Source: Salisapilia sapeloensis (Eukaryota; Oomycota; Peronosporomycetes; Peronosporales; Salisapiliaceae). Taken from it: a stretch of 64,000 nt of DNA. The stretch is taken from the NCBI GenBank assembly GCA_023334545.1, contig JAADVB010000057.1:20910-84909 (forward strand). The letters run 5' to 3'. This document shows positions 43,660 through 55,680 of the stretch, piece after piece; positions within the stretch are counted from its first letter, which is position 1, and every line of letters begins with the position of its first letter. The notes under the pieces were generated by a model. It searched no databases and had not been told where the DNA came from. It saw only the letters and a list, made by a program, of their open reading frames with translations. The translations under genes were made by a program, and so were the position numbers.

Positions 43660-44530
43660 ACTAGTATCTTCTTGTATAGGTGAAAAGTTGCGGAATGAAG
43701 AGGTTGAAGGTTGAAGTTTCCATTCAAAGACTTTTGATACGACGCGAAGAAGATCTTCGCGGGAAAATGGATTTGAAAACTTTAGATTATACTCTCTTTA
43801 TAGCCCAGCAAATCGAATGCGCCATCTAATTAATGCGCAGGTTTTGCTTGTCGTATTCTGATGCATGCTTTTGCACTTACCCAGCTACATTTTCACGCTC
43901 ACATGCACAAGTTCGATTTTTTGCCTTTGCTTTTCTGGGCGCCCAGGTACATGCGAAATAGCAATACTTTTGCTCTCGATCCAGTACTCCGAGTTGACTG
44001 CGGAGTTCGGGCTTATACTACGGCACTTTACACCCCTAATTGATACAGGGATGAAGACTCCTCTTCAATCGATTGCTCTGCGTATGTAGATACTCTAGGT
44101 TTCACGTTGCAGGCAGACAGATAACACGACATTGAGTTGGGCGATTCGCATGAAACATATTATAGAGCTAACTGTATAACGGAGCGCCTAGTATGGTTCG
44201 ACAGGTCTTCAGCTATCATACGAGTCGACAACAATGCTCAAAATCATGAAATGGTGTATTGACAAGTACTCGAAGCGATACAGAGCGACAAAAGGCAAAC
44301 TAAAGCGTGATTGCGATGATAAGCAGTCGATTATGTATTTAAATAAAGTCAAATGTAGTATTCACGTAGCTACTCCACAAAATTTTGGTTGTTCGCATCA
44401 GCTTGCAGTTAAAAAGTATAGTTCGTTATTCGTCATAGTGTTCCTCAGGGGATTGACAGATATTAAACAATGTGTCATCCTTTGCAAATCCAACCAAGCT
44501 ACTATAGACTACTTTCGATAAAAGGAGGAT
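43660..44530. other. Intergenic, no gene supported
   Basis: About 870 bp. A 95-codon frame at 44234-44521 has Lys/Cys-rich random composition and is not supported. Confidence 0.5.
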
Positions 44531-44825
44531 GTCAGATCTTATGAGTTCTCGTGATTTCACCATCGCTAAACGCTCAGACGACCGTCGTGAGATGTACGAG
44601 TAAGCTCATCATTATCCTCCAATCTACGTATCGGCCAGCAAAATCAAGAATGAAGCAATTGGTGTCCACATCCGAGCAAGTCGCTTTGCGCCAGTCAATG
44701 TCGCACTAAATCTACGTATCTCGCGTGTCGGACGCTGCTTAGTGCAAGTGACCGATGCTCTATGTCTTAACAGACATCCGACGCTTCGAGGTACGCGACG
44801 AACGGAGCGAGTCGGGAGTCGAACA

Positions 44826-47337
44826 ATGCCTGCTTCTGGTGCAGTGGACAATACGTACTGGCGAGAACGTTCAAACCAGCCTGCATCACATCCTCATCGA
44901 AAGAAACCATTTTCACAATCGTACGAATCGTCTTTGGAAGAGACGACTGTCGGCACGAACGGTAGGAAGCTTTTCAAATACTTGAATTGGCACCTAACTT
45001 TTCATGTAGCTACTTGACATTGGTGAAATATCTCTCTGACTGGGTATTGTGACTGTAGTATCATCCTTTGACGAGCTCTTGGCACGAGAGTTGCGGAAAG
45101 ACTCTCCTCCACCTACTTCGACTTCGCATTCCAAACCGACTAGCACGTCCAAGGCCCAGCCGAAAAAGTTTCTCAAGAAAGGATCTCGCGGGTGGTGGAT
45201 GAAGGCTCCAGGTGCATCGAAACGCATGCCAAAGCACACTTTAACGTCGAAAGATGACCAAGACGATGAAAACCAAACTCAATCTCCTAGTTCCTTGTCC
45301 AGAAACTACCAAAAGCAGTCTTCGCCACCGGATTCACCTCAAAATCAGTATGAAGTGGATGATTGGGTGCAGGCGGATGGGTATGACATGGCATTAGAAC
45401 CGATTGAAGAATCGTTTGAAGCTGAACGAGCGAGAAAAGCTGCTGAAATAGCTGAATTTGAACAGATCGAGGCGCAATTAGCATCCGAGCGTCATTCGTT
45501 CTACCAAAGCCAAACTTCGCATGAAGATGAGGAATGGAAAGAGTCAGACGGATATCCGAAGAAAGCGTGGGAGGAAAACCAGACGTATTTAGACGAAAAT
45601 TATCCTGGAGACTCGAGCTACGACCCGTTCCAGCTCCAACAATCTCTTTCTTTCCTACAGTCTGCATTCTCCGCGTCGTCTGCTGAAGAAAAGGATGAAT
45701 TAGCATCCAAATCGTCTTTTTTGTCTGCTTCGAATGGTATGTTCGAATCCAAGCGACAAGCTCCGTCAGAGCTGAGTGTATACAGCGTGGATGAAGATGC
45801 ATCATGGTCTGATCCGGTCGTCAATGAATCATCCAACTTTTACGACACACAGATGGAGGAGTCACAAGTAAGTGAGACGGAAGCACCAGTCTCGAATCTC
45901 GTGTCCACTATCTTCCAGCATGAACACGAGCCACAGGAAGACAATATAGAAGTGCAGTCACCAGCCTCTTCCAAGAAGCGCCCGCTGTCCCACACGTCTG
46001 CCACAAAGACTCCACCTTCCAAGACAAAGTCAAGCCCGAGTGTTCAAAAGAGTCAAGAAAGACTTGCTTTGCCACCGTCCAACCAGGAGGAAGACACGAT
46101 TCTCCCAACTGTCATTGAAGAAAAGCTAATGGAGCTAGAGGAAGAAGTCAAGTTCTACCGATCGGCTACATTGCAATTGCAAAAGCAGAAGCAAGCGTAT
46201 GAGCAAGAACGGAAGAAGCTAGTACAAGAGAAGAAGGACTTTGAAAGTTGGAAACAGACGCAGATGCAAGTGGTGGAGAAAGAAAAGGAAAAGAAGGAGG
46301 CGCAGATGAAAAATGAGATGCGACGGCTGGATCGTATTGCCAAGCTAAAGACGAAAGGAGCGGAAGGACGGAGCACCGAGTTGGAAGCACTCAAGGCACA
46401 GCTGGTTAGTAAAGACGCAGAGCAGGCGGAGATCAAACGCAAGAGCAAAGCTTCTCTTGATGCACTTCGGAAGCGTATTTCAGTATGTTCTATTTACACT
46501 CATGACCATAGTCTTTCGTCTAACGTGTACTGAATGTAGGATCTGGAGAGTCGGAATCAAGAACTGCAGGATGAAGTGAATTACTTGGAGCAAGATCGAC
46601 TGGAACGGTGGAAAGCGTCGGCAGATGAGTCCAACAGTCGACATCCGAAGCCCAAGGACTCCGACACCGATACCTTTGATCTGTCTGGTATCCGTGCAAG
46701 CGCAGAAGAACTTCTAAAACTCTCCAACGCTAGTCAACAGCAGAACGATCCAAGCTACGACCCACTTCGGTACCAGAACAAGTCTCACGTCGAGTCACAG
46801 GAAGTGACGGAAGAAGTGGAGAGAAAGGATGGTCGGAAAGAAACGTTCTATGCAGATGGAAGTCGGCAAGTGACGTTTCCTGATGGCAATGTGAAGCACG
46901 TGGATGCCGATGGCAGTGTCACGATCACGTTTGCCAACGGTGATGAGAAGAGAGAAGACCCGAAGGCTGGGACGAGCGTCTACTGGTATAGTGAAGCGCA
47001 GACCAAAGTCACAACGCATGCCGATGGATCCAAGTTGTACGAGTTTGGATCGGGACAGAAAGAGCAAGTGGATGCGGACGGGAAGACGCAGATTTGGTTC
47101 CCGGACGGAGTGCACAAGACGATTGAGAAGGATGGAGTGGAGGTCGCGAGACTACCGGACGGTATGGTGCTGAAGGAGTTCCCGAGCGGGTATCGAGAGG
47201 TGCTGCTTCCTGGTGGAAAGCATAGAATCAAATATGCGACGGACGGAGGTACGAGGCTTGTGAACGAAGAGAAGGGAGAAGAGGTTGTCGTACGGTCGGA
47301 AACACACCTTAAGGCTCTGCTCGCTGCCGGAGCATAA
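44826..47337 (+). CDS. CENPJ: CENPJ/CPAP/SAS-4 centriole assembly protein
   Basis: Exons 44826-44961, 45059-46482 and 46540-47337, phases consistent, 785 aa. The C-terminal T-complex-10 (G-box) domain (about 600-760) is a run of short beta-hairpin repeats such as DGSRQVTFPDGNVKHVDADG and KTQIWFPDGVHKTIEKDG, the hallmark of CPAP/SAS-4. A coiled coil precedes it (about 400-540). The N-terminal half has Ser/acidic stretches and FLKKGSRGWW, a motif like those in the family. SAS-4 controls centriole and basal body elongation, consistent with zoospore flagella. The 5' end is uncertain: more exons may lie at 44525-44825 (a possible exon MSDLMSSRDFTIAKRS... ending at a GTAAGC donor near 44600), so the start at 44826 is provisional. 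Confidence 0.85.
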
Positions 47338-47558
47338 CATCAAATCGATCAAACTTAACTATTACATCATCGTGTCAACGTTTGGTCTACTCGTTGCAGT
47401 CTATGTCGGTCGTGTGATGCTACGCTCGTCTTGTACACACGCAACGACAAAAAGCTTGATGTACAAATTTAGCAGAAAGCAATTGCAAGCAAAGAAGCAA
47501 CGATATAAACAGGCATCACAACTTTATATCGAGATATCACCAAATCCTTGTTGATGAC

Positions 47559-47989
47559 TCACTCAGGCGTTGGTTCCGATGCCATCGTGTGAGACCGAAT
47601 GATTTCAGCTGATTGCATCAAGTACATGTCTCCTTCCTCTGTCCGACGTTTCCATCTCATAAGTTGACCCAGCTGCACCAGTATCTGTGCTTCTTGTTTC
47701 CAGTCTTGCTGCGATTGTGCCAGCTCGAGTTTCTTAAGAAGCCTGTCTTTCTCGACAATCGTATCTACCGGTTTAATTTCATTGCCCATATACTGTGCAG
47801 TTAAACACGGTCATAAGATTGGCTAAAACGAATAATAGAGTAAGACAAAAACACATACTCGAGTCCGCTCCGTGATGTACACATATCGCCCCTAGCATAC
47901 ACCTCATCAAGATACGCAACTTTTCACAGTACACATTGAAGTACCTTGCGCTTTCCTTTTTTCCGAGGTTTTTCTTCTGCCTCGTCCAT
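47559..47989 (-). CDS. Small three-exon protein of 103 aa, unknown
   Basis: Exons in transcript order: 47945-47989 (15 codons), 47859-47891 (11 codons) and 47559-47792 (78 codons with stop). All have canonical GT-AG introns of 53 and 66 bp. The product starts MDEAEEKPRKKGKRKGRYVY and continues as two helical, TPR-like or coiled stretches (KDRLLKKLELAQSQQDWKQE, ILVQLGQLMRWKRRTEEGD). No signal peptide. I do not recognise the family. Convergent with CENPJ and divergent from the phosphagen kinase. Confidence 0.55.
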
Positions 47990-48385
47990 CGTGATCGTGC
48001 ACACAAATAGCTCGCGATGGCAACCTGCTACATCTATAAATAAGCCTACGTCTGGAATAAATAGGTATGCAGAGCTGAAACCACCGAGATTCACCGTGAT
48101 GAAACACCCGACATCAGAATGTGCTTATACCAGTACCCATATCCAGAGATCTTTATATCTCTTTTAAATAACCTACTTCTTTTATATTTTCACTCAAAAT
48201 AATATATATAAATTTATGTAAAGCGTATCAAGTTTTCAAAATATGAGTTGAATTGAAAAGATCTGACCATGTACCACCTGATAACCTTGGGAATCGTTTC
48301 AAGGTCGAGAGCTTCATTTTCTATTCTGGCAGCCGTCCCAGCAAACCTCCCTCCACTCTACAACTACTAACGACCGTACGCAGTC
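47990..48385. promoter_or_regulatory. Divergent promoter region
   Basis: 396 bp between the 103-aa gene and the phosphagen kinase, very A+T-rich around 48150-48240. It contains the initiator-like site listed at 48311-48327. Confidence 0.4.
48311..48327 (+). promoter_or_regulatory. Oomycete initiator-like core promoter of the phosphagen kinase
   Basis: GCTTCATTTTCTATTCT, a fair match to TCATTYYNCAWTTT, 59 bp before the ATG; the leader after it is pyrimidine-rich. Confidence 0.5.
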
Positions 48386-50737
48386 ATGGCTGAAGAAGGC
48401 AGTGCTTCCCCGAACAAGCTTGCCCAGAAAATCGAGTCGGCCCAGAACACCGATGCCAAGATCGCAGGGTTCCCGGACTTCACGCCGGCGCACAAGTCGC
48501 TCATGGCAAAGCACCTCACGCGTGAAATCTATGCGCAGCTGAAAGACGAGAAGACTTCTACCGGATACACGCTCGACCGAGCGATCCAAACCGGAGTTGA
48601 TAACCCACACCTTGGTGTCGGTGTCACTGCCGGAGATGAAGAGTCGTACCACGTCTTCAAGCCACTCCTCGACCCAGTGATTGAAGGGTGGCATGGATAC
48701 GGTCCGGATGCGACACACAAGATGGATATGGACCCGACTCACGTCACGGACGCAAAGTTACCGGACGAGTACATCGTATCCACGCGTATCCGTGCCGGAC
48801 GCAATATCCGTGGGATGCCCCTTCCGCCGGCCACGTCCCGAGCTCATCGTCATGACGTGATGGCATTGCTTCAGGACGCTCTGTCGACCATGGACGGCGA
48901 CTTGAGTGGCAAGTTCTACAAACTGTCGGACATGACGTCGGAGGAAGAGCAGCAGTTGATCGACGACCACTTCCTCTTCCAAAAACCTGGAGGAGGCACC
49001 TTGCTCGAAGCTGCTGGGGCTGCTCGCGACTGGCCGAACAGCCGTGGTATCTTCCACAACAACGAAAAGAGTTTTCTCGTTTGGTGTAACGAGGAAGATC
49101 ATATGCGAGTGATCTCGATGGAAAACGGCGGAGACGTCGGTCGTGTCTTTGAGCGCTTCTGCCGTGCCATCAAGAGCGTGGAAGAAAGCATCAAAGCCAA
49201 AGGCAAGGAGTTCATGTACAACCCGCATCATGGCTTTATCGGTACTTGCCCGTCCAACCTCGGCACAGGACTTCGAGCTAGTGTCATGGTGAAACTCCCA
49301 AAGCTTAGCGAAAACCTAGAGCGCTTTGAGACGATCTGCAAGAACCTCCACTTGCAGCCTCGTGGCACTGCTGGTGAGCACTCTGCATCCGTCGGTGGTG
49401 TCTACGATGTGTCCAATAAGCAACGCATTGGCCACTCGGAAGCGGAGCTCGTTCAAACAATGATCAATGGCGTCAAGCTGCTCATTGACATGGAGAAGAA
49501 GCTTGAAGCTGGTGAAGACATTGAAGCGCTCATTCCCGCCGAGCCGTCTCCTGCAGTGGTGATCGAAGCTGGCGAGCAACCAGCGGCTGCATCGGACAGC
49601 TCAGTGGCTGTTCAACCGTCTAGTTCTGACAACTACCCTGTCTTCACGGCCGCCCACAAATCGCTTATGGCCAAGCATCTTACGAAAGAGATCTATGAAG
49701 CTCTTAAGGATGTCAAGTCCGACAAGGGCTTCACGCTGGACCAAGCGATTCAGACCGGTATTGACAATCCGCATCTTGGAGTGGGCATCGTTGCGGGAGA
49801 TGAAGACTGCTTCGCTTGCTTTAAGATGATCATGGATCCTGTCATTGAAGGTTGGCATGGATACAAGCCGGAAGACACGCACGGCACTGACATGGACGTT
49901 GCGAAGCTCACTGGCGCAGACAAGCTGGACTCGAACTACATCCAGTCCACTCGTGTTCGTGCTGGACGAAACATCCGCGGCTTTAGTCTCCCGCCTGGTA
50001 ACACTCGAGCGGAGCGTCTTGGAGTCGAAAATCTCTTATCCACCGCTCTATCGTCTCTCGAGAATGAGCTCAAGGGCAAGTATTACCCACTTAGCAACAT
50101 GACTCCGGAAGTAGAAGAGCAATTGCGTACGGATCACTTCCTCTTCCAGAAGCCTGGTGGTGGCACGTTGCTTATGGGTGCTGGCGCTGCTCGAGACTGG
50201 CCGAGTGGACGCGGCATCTACCACAACGACGAGAAGAGCTTCTTAGTGTGGTGCAACGAGGAAGATCACATGCGCGTCATCTCCATGCAGCAAGGCGGCG
50301 ACATTATCCAGGTGTTCAAGCGCTGGGTTGAAGGTGTCACGGCGGTTGAAGAGAGTATCAAGGCGTCTGGATACGGCTTTATGCACAACGATCACCTGGG
50401 ATTCCTCGGCACGTGCCCATCTAACCTCGGCACTGGCCTTCGTGCGAGTATGTTCGTCAAGCTCGAGAAGCTCGGTGCGGACCCGCATGCTTTGGAGGAA
50501 GTCTGTGCTCCATTGGGTCTGCAACCGAGAGGATCTGCTGGCGAACACTCGGCGGCTGTCGGCGGGATGTACGATATCTCCAATAAGGCGAGAATAGGCA
50601 AGTCGGAAGTGGAGCTCGTGCAGACTATGATCGATGGTGTGGGCAAGTTAATTGAATTGGAAAAGGAATTGGAAGGAGGCAAGAGCTATGCTGACGTGCT
50701 TGCCTCGGTTGGGGTGACGCAAAACAGTGCTCTTTAA
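48386..50737 (+). CDS. Tandem two-domain phosphagen kinase (probable taurocyamine kinase)
   Basis: A single exon encoding 783 aa made of two complete ATP:guanidino phosphotransferase domains (about 25-395 and 410-775), about 60-70% alike by eye. Each has the flexible specificity loop region after YPVF/GFPDF, NPHLGVG, the STRIRAGRN/STRVRAGRN arginines, NEEDHMR (235-241 and about 623) and the reactive-cysteine loop CPSNLGTG (Cys288 and about Cys676). Both domains keep these residues, so both could be active. It reversibly transfers phosphate from ATP to a guanidino compound as an energy buffer. A taurocyamine kinase is known from Phytophthora infestans, and this sequence fits that group; arginine or creatine as substrate cannot be ruled out from sequence. 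The start ATG 48386 follows the leader directly. Confidence 0.93.
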   Translation: MAEEGSASPNKLAQKIESAQNTDAKIAGFPDFTPAHKSLMAKHLTREIYAQLKDEKTSTGYTLDRAIQTGVDNPHLGVGVTAGDEESYHVFKPLLDPVIEGWHGYGPDATHKMDMDPTHVTDAKLPDEYIVSTRIRAGRNIRGMPLPPATSRAHRHDVMALLQDALSTMDGDLSGKFYKLSDMTSEEEQQLIDDHFLFQKPGGGTLLEAAGAARDWPNSRGIFHNNEKSFLVWCNEEDHMRVISMENGGDVGRVFERFCRAIKSVEESIKAKGKEFMYNPHHGFIGTCPSNLGTGLRASVMVKLPKLSENLERFETICKNLHLQPRGTAGEHSASVGGVYDVSNKQRIGHSEAELVQTMINGVKLLIDMEKKLEAGEDIEALIPAEPSPAVVIEAGEQPAAASDSSVAVQPSSSDNYPVFTAAHKSLMAKHLTKEIYEALKDVKSDKGFTLDQAIQTGIDNPHLGVGIVAGDEDCFACFKMIMDPVIEGWHGYKPEDTHGTDMDVAKLTGADKLDSNYIQSTRVRAGRNIRGFSLPPGNTRAERLGVENLLSTALSSLENELKGKYYPLSNMTPEVEEQLRTDHFLFQKPGGGTLLMGAGAARDWPSGRGIYHNDEKSFLVWCNEEDHMRVISMQQGGDIIQVFKRWVEGVTAVEESIKASGYGFMHNDHLGFLGTCPSNLGTGLRASMFVKLEKLGADPHALEEVCAPLGLQPRGSAGEHSAAVGGMYDISNKARIGKSEVELVQTMIDGVGKLIELEKELEGGKSYADVLASVGVTQNSAL

Positions 50738-51820
50738 GACGCCCAGGAAGCAATTTGAAGACTTTAATCGAAATGAACACGAAGGTTTAGTTTCTTAAGC
50801 CACAGTTTATATGCGTTGAACGGCCACTAGATCACCGTAGCTACTAGAATATGACATGAATGCGGAGACGCTGAGCTCGTACAATAGTGAAGACAAGCTC
50901 ACGATGGTCTTGTCAAGTCTTTGACTAATGTACTACCACATGTACAGCTTCTCATAGTGTATCGAATGAAGAACGATTGCAAGCTTCTACTGCAAACGAT
51001 ATGAACTGTTGCCTCATTGTTTTAATCTCCCATGACATTTGCTTAGGGACCATACCTGTCGGAGAGGCACATATATAGCAATCAGTTACAGGTTAATCAA
51101 TTTTAAGGAATAAGCCTTTGCAGGTACCATTGATACATCAAGTGCGGAATTTTGAGATTGTCCGGCTCGATAGTTAGTAGTTTTCTTACTTGTTATCTAT
51201 GCTTCGTGGTAACCTAGTTTTGTTGGTGCAAGGGGTCTCTAGTAGACCTACCGTAGTTTCACTAAATTTCCACTTGCCACATTGGAATATATATCGAATG
51301 GTAATTGGTAACAAATTGAAGACTGCGCTCGATGACTCCAGCATTCTGACCTTCCATATACCGGCCTCCATGATGCCAAACATGAATGAGCTAATTCTTG
51401 TATGGATGATTCACCCTCCATGACGAGCAACAATCAATCATCTACTCCTATATTGGATATTCAGCAGGATAAAGACGAAGACGCAAAGCATTTGGATACC
51501 TCCAAAAAGTATGCGATAGTTGAAAACCCACCTATTTGTCGAATAAGAATTTTGTTCCTACCATTTTTCTTCGATGAGAATGAGAGCGCCATATCCGGCT
51601 TCGAGATATCTATAAAATTGGTTAGCTATAGAGATTATTTTAGAAGGATACGATAAAGCTAGGCGTACGTATAACTTAAGGACTCTCTTGCTTAGGTATT
51701 ACTTGCACTGTTTCTGTAATTGTGTGTACATGCCAGACCAAAGTTCTTTATTTGACTGACTTCAGATACTTGAGCTAGTGGGCAAAGCTAGATTGTACGA
51801 CATAAATATGAAAAGATGGA
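50738..51820. other. Intergenic, no gene seen
   Basis: About 1.1 kb between the phosphagen kinase and the decayed receptor kinase. Short frames only (51190-51423, 51402-51656), with no family resemblance. Confidence 0.5.
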
Positions 51821-51840
51821 TCATTTCAATAATTTCATAC
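51821..51840 (+). promoter_or_regulatory. Initiator-like site before the decayed receptor kinase
   Basis: TCATTTCAATAATTTCATAC resembles Inr plus FPR and lies 26-45 bp upstream of the ATG of the pseudogene, so it may still be transcribed. Confidence 0.45.
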
Positions 51841-51865
51841 CAAGGTTTGAACCAACACCATAGCG

Positions 51866-54316
51866 ATGGTAACCCCGGGACTTTTGCTTTTGCCTATTGT
51901 GCTGATAGGTCTTTCGACTGGATTGGCTCAGAAAGAATGCAATATCCGTACAAATATTCTCATGTCGAATTGCAACGACGAGTGCAAATTCACATGTGTT
52001 ATCTACCAGTTCGACCACAAATTAAATCCGTGTGAAAGCTCCGATGAAAACTGCAACGAAGGAGACGAGAAGTCTGGGTGCCAATACCAATGCGAGGATC
52101 CGTTCAATAGAACTGATACTGAAGGTGATGGCGAAGAGTAAAAGCTGTTTGAAACCACCGATGACTTCAGTGAGCATACAAAGGAAGAATTTTAAATGGA
52201 CGTGCCATACTTAAACCAGATAGATTTGGTATTTTCGGACGACGTGATCAATTGGTATGTCTTAGCTTCCGTCCAAACGCTTATTTCAAATGAAACTTCA
52301 TTCATGGGGCAGTGATATGATATTTACATCTACTATTTATAGGAAACTTCGTGGTGTTTCTAGGGACGGTAATACCTTAGATGTTGACTTAGCGGACGAT
52401 ATATTGAAGCTGCTTTCAGCCTTCGACGGATCTCAGTTTTAAGGATAAAATTTGATACTGACTACTCGTTTCGACAGGTTCTCAAAGACATCTTGTCGCT
52501 CCCATTGATGAATTACGGTATCGATCGGATGCCAATAACCTTGTGGAACTATTGAAGTTTAAAATCACCTGTGCGTAGTCTATATCTCTACCTACTCTTA
52601 TAGTACAGCTGCTTAAGGGTCTTACATGCTTACCAATTGCCTAGCTTGATGGACCACAATTTCATTCAAGAACTACCGCGTCTCTTCGATTTTTATCTCT
52701 GAAGACCTTGTACGCACTCTATCACATTTACTTTTATATTTATATGTAATTAATTATTTAAATATCTTATGGATATTTCATACAATGAACTGAGGGAATT
52801 TGAGAACGGTGGCTCATATCTCGAGATCTTGTAGGCTTTAAGCTGCGAATCGCTGTATAGAAAAATGAATCTTCATTGACTTTGCTTGCTAGAAACTTGA
52901 GTCACAACAGACTTGAGTCGATACCATCAACTTTGATCGATATGCGCTACTTGGAAGAATTGTAAGACTCCAGCTCTATCATCTGTTGTTTGTACCTTAC
53001 GCATGCAAAATCAATTAACTTATATTTGGTCAGGTATCTCGATCGCAATCCTTTTTAAAAAAATAGCATCGACTTAGACACTATGATGGTACTAAACTAG
53101 TCACTCAAGGGAGAAAATGCTTGGAGTTGCCAACTCCCAAAATCCTGCTTTCAAAGTGGACCCAATCTTGTCCTTGATGGAGCTCTCATTGAATGTGTTG
53201 ATGTTGAAGACATAGACTATCTTTGAACTCTGACTATGGGAGTCATGGATCTTCAGAATATCCCCTTTACGGCCGTATGGATAGAGCCATAGATCCTAGA
53301 GGTCTAGTGAAGTTTCTTCTAATGCTGGTGTTCATCATCTTTTCGAACATCATCAGTGTAGTGATCATCACCTACATCTTGTACCGATGTTTGAAAAGAA
53401 TAATAATAATAAAGCCGACATGCCGGTTGATCCAGATCCTTCATAAAGCCATTATGAATAGCCTACCTCGCTAGGCGACTCACCAACGACACCAACAAAT
53501 CCAAGTCAAGGAATAATGGGAGCGATGTGGAGCGATAAAGTATTGCGAATGCACGAGCTAAACCGTTGTCAGATCCGTGATAAAAGAAGCGTGGGTAGCA
53601 GTACCTTCGGTGAAGTTTGGCTCGTTGAATATTGCAGAGAAGATTATGCGTCCAAGCGCTTGCACAACAGCAAAGTAGACAACAAGTCTGTTAAAACTTT
53701 ATCCCCGCAATGAAACTCGTCGCGACATTAAGCTATCCGAATATTTTTACGTTCATTGGAGCAACTTTTACAAAAAGAGCGGATTATCAAGCTCTTTTCG
53801 AGTACATGGAAAGGGGAGACCTTTGGTCATATTGACGAATCCAAGAGTTGATCGTCAACGGAACGAAGAGAAGATGCAAATTGCAATCGATGTTGCGGAT
53901 GCATTAGTTTACATGCACTCCTTTTGGCCACAGACGATACATCGGGATCTCAAATCGCGCAATTTCCTTCTGTCGGAAGATATGTTTGCTAGGATCGGGG
54001 CTTTGGAACAGCAAAGTCATTGAGGGTAAACCGAACTTCGGCGAAGAAAGGTGTGGGCACCATCCAATGGATCGCCCCTGAAATCCTGCGTGAAGAAAAC
54101 CAGTACGACGAAAGCAGCGACATCTACTCGTTTGGCGCCATCTTCATCGAGCTGGGTACACACTTGCTTCCGTATGAACAGTCTACCATCTATTCGGAGC
54201 GTCGGGCGCATGCACCTCGATATGAACCCATCGAAGCGACTGACAGCAGCGCACATCCACTACACAATGAAACGTATACTCTAAAGCGGAATGTGGATGG
54301 ACCCATTTTTGCTTGA
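51866..54316 (+). pseudogene. Decayed LRR receptor-like kinase
   Basis: Pieces appear in the right order but different frames. A signal peptide and Cys-rich ectodomain start lies at 51866-52141 (MVTPGLLLLPIVLIGLSTGL). LRR fragments occur near 52769-52832 (LMDISYNELREFE) and 52893-52964 (LNLSHNRLESIPS-like), seemingly in separate small exons. A transmembrane helix is encoded near 53308-53395. The glycine loop VGSSTFGEVW lies within 53555-53713 and ends in a stop. Kinase subdomains III-V continue in another frame (53710-53837). HRDLKSRN follows in 53823-54023. The activation region, where the expected DFG reads GFG after a frame change, and APEI lie at 54010-54250. At least three frame breaks plus the lost Asp argue for a dead gene. 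It is related to the intact kinase at 14823-16895. Confidence 0.8.
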
Positions 54317-54429
54317 GGAGTCATTGGGAGTGCCATCAAGAGGAACCGAATCGACATTAGGCTGACAAGTTTGATAATATGTGAAGTTACAGCTTTCAAA
54401 CAAATGAGGACAACGAAATACACAAACTT

Positions 54430-55680
54430 CTTTTAGTTGCGATGGTAATTTGGTTAGAACCAGTTGAGAAGGTCACATGATGGTGCAATGATTACTTTGT
54501 AGGGGGAGATTGAGGCAATTCTGAGCATCGGGTGATGAAAGGAAGTATGTCTTTAAAGGACTTCGCATCCACCTATGACTATGGCAAATCGAGCAGAATA
54601 ATGGACCTTGTTGGGATGGAGCTTCAAGTGTGTTTGAAATTCGAGTATGAGAATAGAGGTACCGAGAAGAAAATGTAAGAAATCTCAAAGCACAACAGAG
54701 CATTTAAGCTTATTCGTAGTTTACATGCAAGACAGACAAACTGATTAAAATCAATTTTGAACTTAGTGCATTTTCATAGAAAAGATCTATCGCCTACCAG
54801 CAGCTTGGAAGCGATGAAAATCTATATTGCCTATTGACCAAATAGAGACTCAACGCACATCATATAATATACGGTCTGGAAAGCTTATTTGTTGAAGCAA
54901 TTGACCTCAAGTAGAGTTACCATTTTTTCTAGAAGTACAGCCTTAGCATAGCTGCAAGTACACGGAGTATTGAATACACCCAGGCTAAGGATTTCTTTAC
55001 CCGGTGCTCGTATTCTTCTTCTTCTTCTATCCTATCCTGATTTTTGGTGACGTCAGGAACGAATGATCGCTATCCTGTCTGAATGAAAGATACTCTTTGA
55101 GGAAAGGTAGCGGTCCACCCATAATAAAGGGCGCATAAATACATCACTTGCTTAAGCTACTTGTGAAGGCGATATTGACGCCATGTATCAGGCATACACA
55201 AAAAACTAAATGTGAAACCTGACGCTGTGGTACTAGAAGGCTTGGCCTACAGCTGAACTTGTAGCACCGAAATCGTGCAGGATGATAGTAAGCTATGACA
55301 TCGACCGATAGAGCACATACCGTGCATTCCATCGACGCATGAAACCTTTTGAGATCTCGAGGTCGGAAGAGGGGTCATCTGCGCTTCGTGATGCCACGGC
55401 TGTTTGAAGCTACTGACACGTATGCATAGTCTCAGCGTGGAAATCTGCGCAAGCAAAGGATGCGTGGGTTCAGATGAAACGTAGATACACCGAAAACTCA
55501 AAGTTTGTATAAGAACGATCATTGGCGTGCGGCAACTCAGGCGCATTGCGCGACGTGACCACTGGCGTATGTGCATTGCTCCTTCCAGTCTTCTACTTCT
55601 CAGAGATTGTTCAGCTTCAGTTTCGACTAGTCTACGATCTGTAACTCCTTTTGACGGCTATTCATCATAATTTAATCTCC
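54430..55680. other. Intergenic, no gene seen
   Basis: About 1.25 kb, A+T-rich. A short TTCTTC microsatellite-like run lies near 55010-55025. Otherwise nothing was recognised. Confidence 0.5.

Noticed and set aside
44755-44985. 76-codon frame (MLYVLTDIRRFEVRDE) upstream of CENPJ
   Set aside because: Looks coding-like but its phase at the GTAGG donor (44962) does not join to the main CENPJ exon, while the overlapping frame does.
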